From: Fodinicola acaciae
Lineage (GTDB): Bacteria > Actinomycetota > Actinomycetes > Mycobacteriales > HKI-0501
Direction of reading: 5' to 3'
Length of the DNA stretch: 64,000 nt
Assembly: GCF_010993745.1 (NCBI RefSeq)
Contig: NZ_WOTN01000004.1
Span: forward strand, 682,001 to 746,000
Positions 52,119 through 61,438 of the stretch are shown piece after piece (the first letter of the stretch is position 1; the number at the start of each line of letters is the position of its first letter). The notes below the pieces were generated by a model. That model saw only the letters and a list, made by a program, of their open reading frames with translations. It had not been told where the DNA came from and did not search any database. The position numbers and the translations under genes were made by a program.

Positions 52119-52868
52119 TCAGGAAGCGAGCAGCCGGCCGTAGAAGTCCCAGATCCTCTCCCAGCCGGCGTTGGCGGCGTCGACGTTGTACGACGGCCGG
52201 TTGGTGGAGAAGAAGGCGTGCGTGGCGTTCTCGTAGACGTGGAACTCGTGCGGCTTGTTCAGCCGGGTCAGCTCGGACTCGATCTGTGCGACCTCGTCAG
52301 TGCTCGGAAACTTGTCCAGCGCGCCGAACAGGCCGAGCACCGGACAGCGCAGGTCGCCGGCCCGGTCGAGCACCGGCTCCACGCTGAACGGGAAAGGAAA
52401 ATCCGGGCCTGGCTTGGCGGCCACGAAGGCGCCGTAGCAGTCGACCGCCGCCTGCAGGTCGACCGCGGTCGCGGCCAGGAACGACTGACGGCCGCCGGAG
52501 CAGTAGCCGATCACCCCGACCTTGCCGTTGGACGAGGTCAGCCCGCGCAGGTGCCGGGCGGCGCCGGCCACGTCGCCGATCAGCCGGTCGTCCGGCACGC
52601 CGCCGTTGTTACGGGACGCGGCCGCCGCATCGTCCGGGCTCGCGCCGGGTGCGTCACGGTAATGCAGGTTGGGACACAGCGCGTTGTAGCCGTTGACCGC
52701 GAACGTACGCACGATTTCCTTGGTGCCCGCGTCAAAACCCGGCATGTGGTGGATGACGACCACCGAGCCGTACGGTCCGGGGCCGAGCGGACGTGCCAGA
52801 TATGCCTCGATGTCGTCGCCGTCGTGGCCGGTGATGGTGATCGTCTCGGCCTGCATCGCGTCGTACAT
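52119..52868 (-). CDS. Dienelactone hydrolase family protein
   Basis: 249 aa alpha/beta hydrolase. The nucleophile elbow is GYCSGG with C123; the acid is probably the Asp in FGALDKFPS; the histidine is in ENATHAFF. The cysteine nucleophile is characteristic of dienelactone hydrolases, which open lactone rings in aromatic catabolism, though many paralogues have unknown substrates. ATG 52868 follows GGAGGG; a longer frame to 52949 is unsupported. No catechol pathway gene is nearby. Confidence 0.88.
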   Translation of the reverse strand: MYDAMQAETITITGHDGDDIEAYLARPLGPGPYGSVVVIHHMPGFDAGTKEIVRTFAVNGYNALCPNLHYRDAPGASPDDAAAASRNNGGVPDDRLIGDVAGAARHLRGLTSSNGKVGVIGYCSGGRQSFLAATAVDLQAAVDCYGAFVAAKPGPDFPFPFSVEPVLDRAGDLRCPVLGLFGALDKFPSTDEVAQIESELTRLNKPHEFHVYENATHAFFSTNRPSYNVDAANAGWERIWDFYGRLLAS

Positions 52869-52960
52869 GTGGAAAGTCCCTCCGTTTGGACGTCCCTCTC
52901 TTTCTAGTCCTCTCCGCGCGCTATTGCTCGCGGCGGGGTTGGAAGGCAAAGATCTCCTGC

Positions 52961-53932
52961 ATGCGACTTTTCCGGTTGATCGCGGTCGTTTCCGGTCTCG
53001 TCCTGGCCGCGGGTACGGTCGCCGCGGCGAGCGCTCAGCCGGTGATCCGCGCCGACGACGGAGCGCACGTCATCGCCGAGCAGTGGATCGACGGCCGCAC
53101 GGTCGACCTGACCATCGAGTCGCCGGCGCTGGGCACCGAGGTCAACACGCGGCTGCTGGTGCCGGCGGGCTGGTCCGGCCGGACCGACTGGCCGGTTTTC
53201 TATCTGCTGCACGGATGTTGCGACTCGTACGTGAGCTGGACGCGCAGCACCGACGTTGCCGCGCTCACGGCGAAGTCACCGGTGATCGTGGTGATGCCGG
53301 AGGCCGGCGAGGTCGGTTTCTACTCCGACTGGTGGAACCACGGCCAGCGCGGCGCGCCGGCCTGGGAGAGGTTTCACCTGACCGAGCTTCGGCAGATCCT
53401 GGAGCGCGGCTATCACGCCGGCACCCGCCGCGCGGTCGCCGGACTGTCGATGGGTGGCTTCGGCACGTTGTCGTACGCGGCAAGGCATCCCGGCATGTTC
53501 CGGTTCGCCGCCTCCTACAGCGGAGTCGTCGACACGCGTTATCACGACGACACGTTCGACGGCGCGCAGTCGGCTCTGGAGCTGGTCGGCAGCTATGCCT
53601 CCGACCCGTACGCGCTGTGGGGTGACCCGAAGAAGCAGGCGGCGATCTGGGCCGCGCACAATCCGACGGATGTGGCGCCACTGCTGCGATTCACGCCGGT
53701 CTTCGTGTCCTGCGGCAACGGCCAGCCGGGTCCGTACGAGCCGCCGGGCAAGCCGGCCGACCCGACCGAAACCGTCCTGTACAAGGAAAACGTGTCGTTC
53801 GTCGACCGAGCCAGAAAGGCCGGCGTGCACCTGACGACCGACCTCTACGGCCCTGGTACGCATAGTTGGCCATACTGGCAGCGCGAGCTGCACCGCTCGT
53901 ACCCACTGATCGCGAGATCTCTCGGTTTCTAG
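52961..53932 (+). CDS. Secreted esterase, antigen 85/esterase D-like
   Basis: 323 aa. A Sec signal (MRLFRLIAVVSGLVLAAGTVAAASA) precedes an alpha/beta hydrolase of the putative-esterase family. Visible features: LLHGCCDSYVSW (oxyanion region), GLSMGGFGTL with nucleophile S163, and GTHSWPYWQREL with the catalytic histidine. The fold is that of mycolyltransferase Ag85 and S-formylglutathione hydrolase; in actinomycetes it is usually a secreted acyl hydrolase. ATG 52961 gives the clean signal peptide. Convergent with the second eccC, 4 bp apart. Confidence 0.88.
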   Translation: MRLFRLIAVVSGLVLAAGTVAAASAQPVIRADDGAHVIAEQWIDGRTVDLTIESPALGTEVNTRLLVPAGWSGRTDWPVFYLLHGCCDSYVSWTRSTDVAALTAKSPVIVVMPEAGEVGFYSDWWNHGQRGAPAWERFHLTELRQILERGYHAGTRRAVAGLSMGGFGTLSYAARHPGMFRFAASYSGVVDTRYHDDTFDGAQSALELVGSYASDPYALWGDPKKQAAIWAAHNPTDVAPLLRFTPVFVSCGNGQPGPYEPPGKPADPTETVLYKENVSFVDRARKAGVHLTTDLYGPGTHSWPYWQRELHRSYPLIARSLGF

Positions 53933-53935
53933 GCG

Positions 53936-56900
53936 TTATTCGACCGGCGGCGTCCAGAAGGTCTGCACCTGCTCCGGCGCCGTACCGCGGCGCGCCAGCA
54001 GGGCCCGGCCGACCGGCAGCTGCCGGGAGACCGCGCCGTTGACCAGCCGGCCTTCCAGCCGGTCGCCGGAAAACAGCAGGCCCGGCGTCGACAGGTCGTT
54101 GAGCTGCTGCACGACGCCTTCGAAGATCGACCGCGAGGCGCCACCGGTGCGCCGCGCCAGCACCAGGTGCATGCCGAGGTCGTGGCCCTGTGCCAGATAC
54201 GGGATCAGCGGCGACAGCGGCGAGCCGCTGGAGCCGGAGACCAGGTCGTAGTCGTCGACCACGATGACCACTTCCATGCCGTCCCACCACGACCGCTCGC
54301 GCAGCTGCTGCGGCGTCACGTCCGGTCCCGGCAGCCGCTCCTTGAGCGACTTGGCGATCTCCTGCGCGACCGCGGCGGTGTGGTCGGCGGCGGTGCTGTA
54401 CGCGAGCAGGTAGTCCTTCGGGACCAGGTCGAGGTTGGCGCGGCGGTAGTCGACCATCACGATCCCGACGGTGGCCGTGCCGTCGGCGACGCTGCCGCTG
54501 CACGAGCCGGCGATCACCTGGCGCACCAGTGACCGCAGCAGCGTCGACTTGCCGGTCTGGCTGTCGCCGTAGACCAGCAGGTGCGGGTCGCCGCCGAACA
54601 TGTTCAGGTAGGCCGGCGACAGGTCGCGCTCGGACAGGCCCAGCGCGATCCGCCGCTCCTTGCGTGCGGCGACCCCGTCCAACAGGGACGACAGGTCGGC
54701 CAGGTCGGGCAGCACCTGGACGACCGGCACCTGTCCGGCCGGCCACTTCCGCTCGACCTGCCTGATCAGGTGTTTCACGCCGTCGCCGAGGTCCTGGGTC
54801 TCGGCGATGCCGTCGACCCGCGGCAGCGCGATCTGGGCGAAGTGCTTTGGCCGTACGAGCACGCGGCCCGGCACGTCCGACGGCATCTCCTGGGCGGCCA
54901 GCCGGTCGACCTGCGAGTCGAAGTGGTCGGTGAGCCGCAGCTCGATCCGGCCGGTCATCGAGGAGGCCATCCGCGACCGCACCTGGTTGGGCGAGGACAC
55001 CGTGACGACCGTGTGGACGCCGAGCGCCGGACCGCGCTGCGCGATCTCGACCAGCACGTCCTCGATGTCGTTGTCCGCCTCGCGCAGCGGCCCCCAGCCA
55101 TCGATGACCAGGAACACGTCACCGAAGACGCTCGCCGGCACAGTGCCGGCGGCACGTGCGCGACGCAGCGCGTCGGGTGAGTCCAGACCGTGCTGCCGCA
55201 GCACCGCCTCACGTGCGTCGAGCATCGACTGCACGTCGCCGATGGTCCGTCGTACGCGGTCGCCGTCGACCCTGGTCGCCACCGCGGCGACGTGCGGCAG
55301 CGCCTCCAGCGGCACCAGCTGGCCACCGCCGTAGTCGACACAGAAGAAGGCCACCTGTCCCGGCGCGTATCGCAGCGCCAGCGAGCTGATAAGCGTACGA
55401 ATGAGTGTCGACTTGCCCGACAGCGGCGCACCGACCACCACCAGGTTGCCGTCGGTGCCGGTGGCGTCCCAGGACAACGGGTCCTGCCGCTGCTCGCCGG
55501 GGATGTCGCGCAGGCCGAGCAGCGCGATGATGTGCCGCGGGTCGGCGGCCTCACCGGCCGCCTCGCGTGCGTGGATGCCGTCCAGCGTCAGCACCGGCGG
55601 CAGCGGCGGCAGCCACACCGGCCGGACCGCCTGCGCCTCGGCCATGGACAGCTTCTCGACGATGACTCGCAGGACGGTCGTGCCTTCCTCATCCGACTCG
55701 TCCTTCACCGAGCTCAGCTGCTCGGCGGCCGCCGCGAGCGCGCCCGCGCCGTTGCTCGCGTTGTACGGGAGCACCGGCGCGACCGTCACGTCGTCCTCGG
55801 CCGGCGGCCGGTAGGTCGAGGACACCAGCGCGGCCTTGAACCGCTCGAAGACCGTGGTGTCCACCTTCAGGAAGCCCGAGCCCGGCTCCGGCGGCAGGTG
55901 GTAGGCGTCCGGTACGCCGATGACCTCACGGCTCTCCGCCTCCGAAAACGTCCGCAGGCCGATCCGGTAGGACAGGTGCGACTCCAGGCCCTTGATCTTG
56001 CCGGCCTCCAGCCGCTGGGTGGCCAGCAGCAGATGGACGCCGATCGACCGGCCGATCCGGCCGACCGCCACGAACAGCTCGGCGAAGTCGGGTTTTGCCG
56101 TCAGCAGCTCGGAAAACTCGTCGATGATGACCAGCAGGTGCGGCAGCGCCGGCAGCCCGCCGCGGGTCTGGCGCACCTGCTCGTACGCGTCGACGTTGGG
56201 CAGCTTGCCGGTGTCGGACAGGATCTGCTGCCGGCGGGTCATCTCGCCGTACAAGGCCTCCTTGAACCGGTCCACCAGGGTGAGGTCGTCGGCCAGGTTG
56301 GTGATGCTGCCGGCCACGTGCGGCAGCGGGTCCATGTCAGCGAAGGTCGCGCCACCCTTGAAGTCGACCAGCAGCAGCGCCAGCCGGTCCGGCGAGTGGT
56401 TGATGACCAGCGAGGCCACCATGGTCCGCAGCATCTCCGACTTGCCGGAGCCGGTCGCGCCGACCACCAGGCCGTGCGGGCCCATGCCACCCTGCGCCGA
56501 CTCCTTCACGTCCAGCAGCACCGGCCGGCCGTCCGGGCCGACGCCGACCGGTACGCGCAGGAACTCGCGCTGCGGCCGTGGTTTCCACGTCGTGGACACG
56601 TCGATGTTGGCCGGGTCGGCGACGCCGAGCACCTCAGGCAGGCTGATGGTCGAGGTGAGCACGTCGCCGGACTCGGCGGCCGACAGGCGTACCGGCGCCA
56701 GCTGCCGCGCGATGCCGGCGACCTCCGCGACGCTGACGCTGTCGACGGTGAACGGGTCCTCGATGCCGGGCGCGCTGGCCGTGCCGTCCGGGTTGACCGT
56801 CACGCGCGCGTCGACCACCGACGGCTCGGCGGCCCTGGAGTCGACCAGCACGACCAGGTGGATGCCGAGCTCGGCCAGCGACTCGCCCTCGTCGGAGTCC

Positions 56901-57901
56901 AGGCCGGAGATCGACGGCTGGAACTCGCTGTCCACCACGATCACCAGCCGCCGGCCGGCGAACTCCAGGCCGCGCCGGCGCTGCCGGTTGACCTTGCGTT
57001 CCTCCAGCTCCTCGGCGAGCAGCTCGGCCAGCTCGACGGTGGAGCCGGCGACCAGCCGGCTCGGCAGCGGACCGTCGGCGCGGTTCTCGTCCAGGCTGTG
57101 CGGCAGCCACTTGACCCAGTCCCACAGGTTGGCCAGCTGTTGGCTGCGCACCACCGCGACCCGCACGTCGTCGGGGGAGTGGAAGGTGACCAGCTGCGCC
57201 AGCATCGCGCGCGCCAGCCGGCGGCCCACCGTACGGTCACCAACCACCGACAGCGTGCCGATCGCGCGCAGCGGCGCGGTGATCGGCTGGTTGCTGAGCG
57301 AGCCATAGCGGTCGACCAGCTGCTGCGCCACGCCGAGGCCGACCTCGTCATAGCTCACCAGCGGGTTGTTGGTGTCGGCCTGCATCGACAGCGGCCTGGC
57401 CAGCGGCCGCCGGCCGGTGCCGATCCGCAGCTCCAGCGCGTCGCCGTGGTTCGCGCGGCGTTCCCACCGGCGCGCGTCCATCCGGCAGATGTCCAGCAGC
57501 GCACCGGGCTCGGGATGCCGGATGGCCGCGGCCTCGTTCTGGTCGGCGACCACCTTGCGCAGCAGGCGGCGCAGGTTTTCCAGGTAGTCGAAATAGCGCT
57601 CGCGGTTTTCCCGCACCTGCCGACGTGCACCGTTGCGCGTACCGACAAACAGGATCGCGCCGGCGCCGACGGATCCGACCAGGACCAGGAGACCGATGAT
57701 CGCCTGCAGTGGCCGGCCCTGTGCGGTCAGCGCGGTGATCAGGGAGCCCGCGCCGCCGAGCACGGGCGTGAGGAGCAGGGGCAGGCTCGCGCTGGCCTGG
57801 GCGCCGCTGGTGTTCTGCGGCGGAGCGGCGACGACGATCGGCTCCGACCCGGGATCGGGGACCGCGATCCGGGCTGGCCGCTGCACCAGGGTGGTGGTCA
57901 T
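53936..57901 (-). CDS. eccC: ESX secretion ATPase EccC (fused, three ATPase domains), locus 2
   Basis: 1321 aa. Clear paralogue of the protein at 44839-48771 along its entire length. Two N-terminal membrane helices (about 35-85), then three FtsK/SpoIIIE domains with GATGSGKSEML near 480, GAPLSGKST near 823 and GDSQTGKST near 1110. Walker B of domain 1 is IIDEF; domains 2 and 3 read VIDGW and VVDDY. It powers a second ESX-like system. ATG 57901 has no strong ribosome site; TATCGT seven bases ahead could be a leaderless -10. Confidence 0.96.
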   Translation of the reverse strand: MTTTLVQRPARIAVPDPGSEPIVVAAPPQNTSGAQASASLPLLLTPVLGGAGSLITALTAQGRPLQAIIGLLVLVGSVGAGAILFVGTRNGARRQVRENRERYFDYLENLRRLLRKVVADQNEAAAIRHPEPGALLDICRMDARRWERRANHGDALELRIGTGRRPLARPLSMQADTNNPLVSYDEVGLGVAQQLVDRYGSLSNQPITAPLRAIGTLSVVGDRTVGRRLARAMLAQLVTFHSPDDVRVAVVRSQQLANLWDWVKWLPHSLDENRADGPLPSRLVAGSTVELAELLAEELEERKVNRQRRRGLEFAGRRLVIVVDSEFQPSISGLDSDEGESLAELGIHLVVLVDSRAAEPSVVDARVTVNPDGTASAPGIEDPFTVDSVSVAEVAGIARQLAPVRLSAAESGDVLTSTISLPEVLGVADPANIDVSTTWKPRPQREFLRVPVGVGPDGRPVLLDVKESAQGGMGPHGLVVGATGSGKSEMLRTMVASLVINHSPDRLALLLVDFKGGATFADMDPLPHVAGSITNLADDLTLVDRFKEALYGEMTRRQQILSDTGKLPNVDAYEQVRQTRGGLPALPHLLVIIDEFSELLTAKPDFAELFVAVGRIGRSIGVHLLLATQRLEAGKIKGLESHLSYRIGLRTFSEAESREVIGVPDAYHLPPEPGSGFLKVDTTVFERFKAALVSSTYRPPAEDDVTVAPVLPYNASNGAGALAAAAEQLSSVKDESDEEGTTVLRVIVEKLSMAEAQAVRPVWLPPLPPVLTLDGIHAREAAGEAADPRHIIALLGLRDIPGEQRQDPLSWDATGTDGNLVVVGAPLSGKSTLIRTLISSLALRYAPGQVAFFCVDYGGGQLVPLEALPHVAAVATRVDGDRVRRTIGDVQSMLDAREAVLRQHGLDSPDALRRARAAGTVPASVFGDVFLVIDGWGPLREADNDIEDVLVEIAQRGPALGVHTVVTVSSPNQVRSRMASSMTGRIELRLTDHFDSQVDRLAAQEMPSDVPGRVLVRPKHFAQIALPRVDGIAETQDLGDGVKHLIRQVERKWPAGQVPVVQVLPDLADLSSLLDGVAARKERRIALGLSERDLSPAYLNMFGGDPHLLVYGDSQTGKSTLLRSLVRQVIAGSCSGSVADGTATVGIVMVDYRRANLDLVPKDYLLAYSTAADHTAAVAQEIAKSLKERLPGPDVTPQQLRERSWWDGMEVVIVVDDYDLVSGSSGSPLSPLIPYLAQGHDLGMHLVLARRTGGASRSIFEGVVQQLNDLSTPGLLFSGDRLEGRLVNGAVSRQLPVGRALLARRGTAPEQVQTFWTPPVE

Positions 57902-58053
57902 AAAGGCGACGATATGCTCTCCCGGCGAGGGTGGTACGCGGAGAGGTCATACCCAGGTCACCGCGTGGCCGCCGACAGGTAAACGATTGACGGGATCACC
58001 CGGCAGCGCCGCCGGCAGGTGGCGCGCGGGCCTTCCCGTCCGAGGGGGCACAG

Positions 58054-59397
58054 GTGCCGACGGGGTACAGCCGGGTCACGGTGGTCAGCGACTCGCGCCG
58101 CGTCGACGTGGCGCTGCCGGCCGCACTGCCGATCACCGATCTGCTGCCTCAGCTGCTGCGGCTCTGCAGTCCGGCGCAGCCCGGCGCGCATCAGCCGGTC
58201 TCGTGGTCACTCGTACGGTTCAACGGCACGCTGCTGCAGCCGGAGGCCTCGCTGGCCGAGTCCGGTGTGGTCGACGGCGAGGTGCTGGAGCTGCGCGGCG
58301 GCCAGGGTGGTGGCCGGCCGGCGTACGTGGAGGACGTACGCGACGCCGTCGAGGACGTGGTGGACGGCTCCGGCCGGCTCTGGCGCAGCGCCATCAGCCT
58401 CCGGTTCGCGCTCATCGCGGCCTCGCTCGGCCTGGCCGCACTGCTGGTCGACCCGGCCGTACGCGCCGCCGACGACCCGGCCGCGCTCGGCCTGGCCGCC
58501 GTCGTCGCCATCGCGTTGTGCGGCGCCGGCTGGTGGGCCGGCACCCGCGGCGAGGCCGGCGCCGGCCGGCTGGCCATCCTGGTCGGCTGCCTCTGGGCCG
58601 GTCTGGCCGGCTGGCTCGGCGTACTCGCCGCCCACGGCTCGATGGGGCTGGCCGGCGGTGTCGCGCTGCTGTCCGCGCTCGTACTCGCCGCGTTGGTCCG
58701 GATCGGCACGCCGCTGGCCTCCGGTCACGTCACCGGTTTCGCCGTCGCCGGCGCGGTTGGCCTCGCGGCCGGGGTGGTCGCGGTGTTCGGCTGGCCGCTC
58801 GACCAGGTCGTACGGATCGCGCCCGTGCTGCTGGTGATCTTCGTCGGTGCGCTGCCCCGGCTGTCGCTGTCGGTCGGCGGTCTGGCCTCGGCGGACTACC
58901 TGGTGCGCTCCGGCGGGCAGCTGCCGGCCGACGCGCTCACCGAGCGGATCGCTCGCAGTGGCGCGTCGCTGATCGGCGCGATGATGAGCATCGGCCTGTT
59001 GGCCGCGATCGCCTGTGTCCGGCTCGCGATGGTGCCGAGCCTGTGGGACCGCGGCCTGGGCATCCTGCTGGGCGTCGCGCTGCTGCTGCGCTCACGGGCG
59101 TTCTCACAGGTCTGGCACGTGTTGCCACTACGGGTCGCCGGTGTGGTGGCGCTGGTCGCGCAGGGCTATGGCCTGGTCTCGTACGCGCCGCAGCTGCGGG
59201 TGTGGGTGCCGCTGGCCGGCGCGCTGGTCGCGGTGGTGTTCGTCCTCATCAGCGCGGTGCGGCCGAGCGACATCGCACGGGCCCGGATCAAACGCGTACT
59301 GGACTGGGTCGAGCGGTTGGTGGTCGCCGCGCTGATCCCGATCTGCGCCGGTGCCGTTGGCGCGTACGCGCTCGCCCAGGCAATGTTGGTCAAATGA
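58054..59397 (+). CDS. eccD: ESX membrane channel protein EccD, locus 2
   Basis: 447 aa, same length and plan as the first copy: ubiquitin-like domain (YSRVTVVSDSRRVDVALPAALPI), AYVEDVRDAVEDVVDGS linker, eleven membrane segments. GTG 58054 follows GAGGGGGC. It is divergent from eccC locus 2, and the EspI-like gene starts 11 bp after its stop. Confidence 0.95.
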   Translation: MPTGYSRVTVVSDSRRVDVALPAALPITDLLPQLLRLCSPAQPGAHQPVSWSLVRFNGTLLQPEASLAESGVVDGEVLELRGGQGGGRPAYVEDVRDAVEDVVDGSGRLWRSAISLRFALIAASLGLAALLVDPAVRAADDPAALGLAAVVAIALCGAGWWAGTRGEAGAGRLAILVGCLWAGLAGWLGVLAAHGSMGLAGGVALLSALVLAALVRIGTPLASGHVTGFAVAGAVGLAAGVVAVFGWPLDQVVRIAPVLLVIFVGALPRLSLSVGGLASADYLVRSGGQLPADALTERIARSGASLIGAMMSIGLLAAIACVRLAMVPSLWDRGLGILLGVALLLRSRAFSQVWHVLPLRVAGVVALVAQGYGLVSYAPQLRVWVPLAGALVAVVFVLISAVRPSDIARARIKRVLDWVERLVVAALIPICAGAVGAYALAQAMLVK

Positions 59398-59407
59398 GGG
59401 CAGCGCG

Positions 59408-61375
59408 GTGACCGAACCGGGCTCGCAGGACGGCCCCGACGAGCGTCCAGACGCCGCCGCCGACGCGCGGCCGAAGGGACGCGCGTCCGTGCCTCCTCCT
59501 CCGGAGTCGGGCGACCGTGCGCAGGGTCGCGCGCGTCCGCCGCAGAGCCAGCCGCCGTCCGGCTCTGCGAGCGGCCGGCACGCTGCCGTCTACGGCCGCC
59601 CGGCCGAATCCGAGCCGGCGGCGCCGAAGTGGCCGTCGTACCTGCCGGAGCCGCCACCGGGTGCCGGCCCGTCCCGGCCGCAGGCCCCGCAGGCCGGTCG
59701 CCCGGCCTCCGGCCCGCCGCAGCAACCGCCAGGCCGTCCGGCTTCTGGACCACCTCAGCCGCCGCCTGCCGACCGTCCGCGTCCGGCGCGCCGGCCGCGT
59801 CCGCCGCAGCCTCAGCAGGGGCCACCGCCGCTGGTCGGTCCTCCCGTCTTCGTCGGTCCGCCGGGGTCGCCGCCACCGCGTCCACCCGCCGGCGGTCCAC
59901 CGGCACCGCCGCCACCGCCACCGCCACGGTCGGCGCCACCCTCGCCGAGTCCGTCGTCGGCTCCGCCGGCGGCGCGTACGACCCCACCACCGCCGGCGAC
60001 GCCGTCGTCGGCACCGCCCTCCAGATCTGAGGCGGAGTCCGCGGCCGAGAAGGTGTGGAAGGGCATTCCGCCGCCTCCGCTGCCACCGGGGGCACCGGCG
60101 GCTCCTGGCAGCCGGCCACCGATCGCCAAACCCACCGCCGCACCGGCCGCCAAGCCAGCTGCTCGGCCGCGTCCGCCGGCACCGCCGAGTCAGGCCGAGC
60201 CGACCCGTACGGTGCCGCCGCCTCCAGCGAAGCCGGCGCCGACCGCACCTCCACCGGCCGCGTCGCCGACGCAGGCCGTGCCCCCACCACCTGCCGCCGC
60301 GGCCACGCAGGCCGTGCCGGCGCGACCGCAGAGCACCCCGCCGGCGACGCCGCCCGCGCATACGCGCCCTGCCACACCACCGCCGCCCGTGCAGCCGCCG
60401 CCGCAGCTGGCGCCGCCGCAGCCGCCGCTCGGCCAGCCGAATCCGTACGCCCCGGCACCGGTCCTCGCCGGTCCGATCGGCGGTGGCGCCCCGGCGCCGG
60501 CTCCGCCGCGACCGGCTCCGCCACCGGAGCCGGCTCGAGTCGGCGGCACGACCGCGAGTGGCTGGCGAGGCGTCCTGCTGTCGGTCGCTCTCGGCGTGGT
60601 CAACCCCGGCTCGGCCGCGGTCGCCGACCGCGAACGCCGGGTCCTCGCCACGGTCCGCGGCCGGCAACCCGGTCCGCAGGTGGTGGCGCTGATCGGCTCG
60701 CGCAACCACGTCGGCACGTCCACGACGGCCGCCGGTCTCGCGCTCACTCTCGGTGCGCTGCGCAGAGAAAACGTGCTGCTCATGGCCGTTGTGGCCGGTG
60801 GCGCGTCGATCGGTGAGCGGCTGACCGGCCGGCGCGCGCCGTCCACCGCGGACGTACGCCAGGTCGGTGGTGGCATGACCGATCCGCTGGCCGGTCCGTC
60901 CGGCGTACACGTCATCGACGCGGCTCCGTACACCACGCCGCTGGACCGTACGGCCACCGCCGAGATGCTGGACAACTCCCGGGACAAGTATCCGTTCACC
61001 ATCGTCGACGCGGCCGCCAACCTCGAGGACGCCGGCGCGACCGCCATCGCCAGGGCCGACCGGATCGTGCTGGTCACGCTCGGCACACAGGAGGGTTTCG
61101 GCACCGCGCAGGCCGCGCTCGGCCGGCTCCGTCCGCGCGTGGCCGGCGCCGACCGGCCCGGCCTCGTCCTCACCGTCCTGATGCCACCCGACGCGAGCCG
61201 CGGCTCGATCGAATCGTCCGCCGAGCAGCTGGCGCACGCGGTCGGCGGCACGGTCGTGCTGATCCCGTACGACGAGTCGCTGGCCTCCGGCCGGCGGCTC
61301 AGTCCGGCGTTGATGTCGGCCGAAAGCCGCCGCGGCTACCTCGACCTCGCCGCGGCCGTCACCGCGCGTACCTGA
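59408..61375 (+). CDS. EspI-like proline-rich ParA-fold protein with degenerate P-loop, locus 2
   Basis: 655 aa, close to the length of mycobacterial EspI. About 395 N-terminal residues are very rich in proline (many PPPP runs), so the region is disordered. A ParA/MinD fold starts near 425: VVALIGSRNHVGTSTTAAGLAL in the Walker A place, with no lysine (the expected GK is GT), then VHVIDAAPYTTP and FTIVDAAANLEDAGA. It probably binds no ATP, or binds it differently, and may be a structural regulator of the ESX machine. GTG 59408 has GAGGG upstream. Ends before a bidirectional terminator. Confidence 0.85.
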   Translation: MTEPGSQDGPDERPDAAADARPKGRASVPPPPESGDRAQGRARPPQSQPPSGSASGRHAAVYGRPAESEPAAPKWPSYLPEPPPGAGPSRPQAPQAGRPASGPPQQPPGRPASGPPQPPPADRPRPARRPRPPQPQQGPPPLVGPPVFVGPPGSPPPRPPAGGPPAPPPPPPPRSAPPSPSPSSAPPAARTTPPPPATPSSAPPSRSEAESAAEKVWKGIPPPPLPPGAPAAPGSRPPIAKPTAAPAAKPAARPRPPAPPSQAEPTRTVPPPPAKPAPTAPPPAASPTQAVPPPPAAAATQAVPARPQSTPPATPPAHTRPATPPPPVQPPPQLAPPQPPLGQPNPYAPAPVLAGPIGGGAPAPAPPRPAPPPEPARVGGTTASGWRGVLLSVALGVVNPGSAAVADRERRVLATVRGRQPGPQVVALIGSRNHVGTSTTAAGLALTLGALRRENVLLMAVVAGGASIGERLTGRRAPSTADVRQVGGGMTDPLAGPSGVHVIDAAPYTTPLDRTATAEMLDNSRDKYPFTIVDAAANLEDAGATAIARADRIVLVTLGTQEGFGTAQAALGRLRPRVAGADRPGLVLTVLMPPDASRGSIESSAEQLAHAVGGTVVLIPYDESLASGRRLSPALMSAESRRGYLDLAAAVTART

Positions 61376-61391
61376 CACAAAGCTCCGACAT

Positions 61392-61425
61392 AAAAGGCGC
61401 CGGCCAAAGCTGGCCGGCGCCTTTT
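61392..61425. terminator. Bidirectional intrinsic terminator
   Basis: Perfect 15-bp arms (AAAAGGCGCCGGCCA, 61392-61406; TGGCCGGCGCCTTTT, 61411-61425) close a four-base loop. A-tract and T-tract on opposite sides give U-runs in both directions. It separates the convergent ends of the EspI-like gene and the 850-aa gene. Confidence 0.92.
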
Positions 61426-61438
61426 CGCTGCGGCAGTG

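Noticed and set aside
55190..57982. A 930-codon open frame antisense to eccC of locus 2 (and an 872-codon one at 45064-47682 antisense to locus 1)
   Set aside because: Arg/His/Asp/Gln-rich translation without domains, exactly mirroring the strong third-position GC of the eccC genes. Both copies show it because the sense genes are paralogous.
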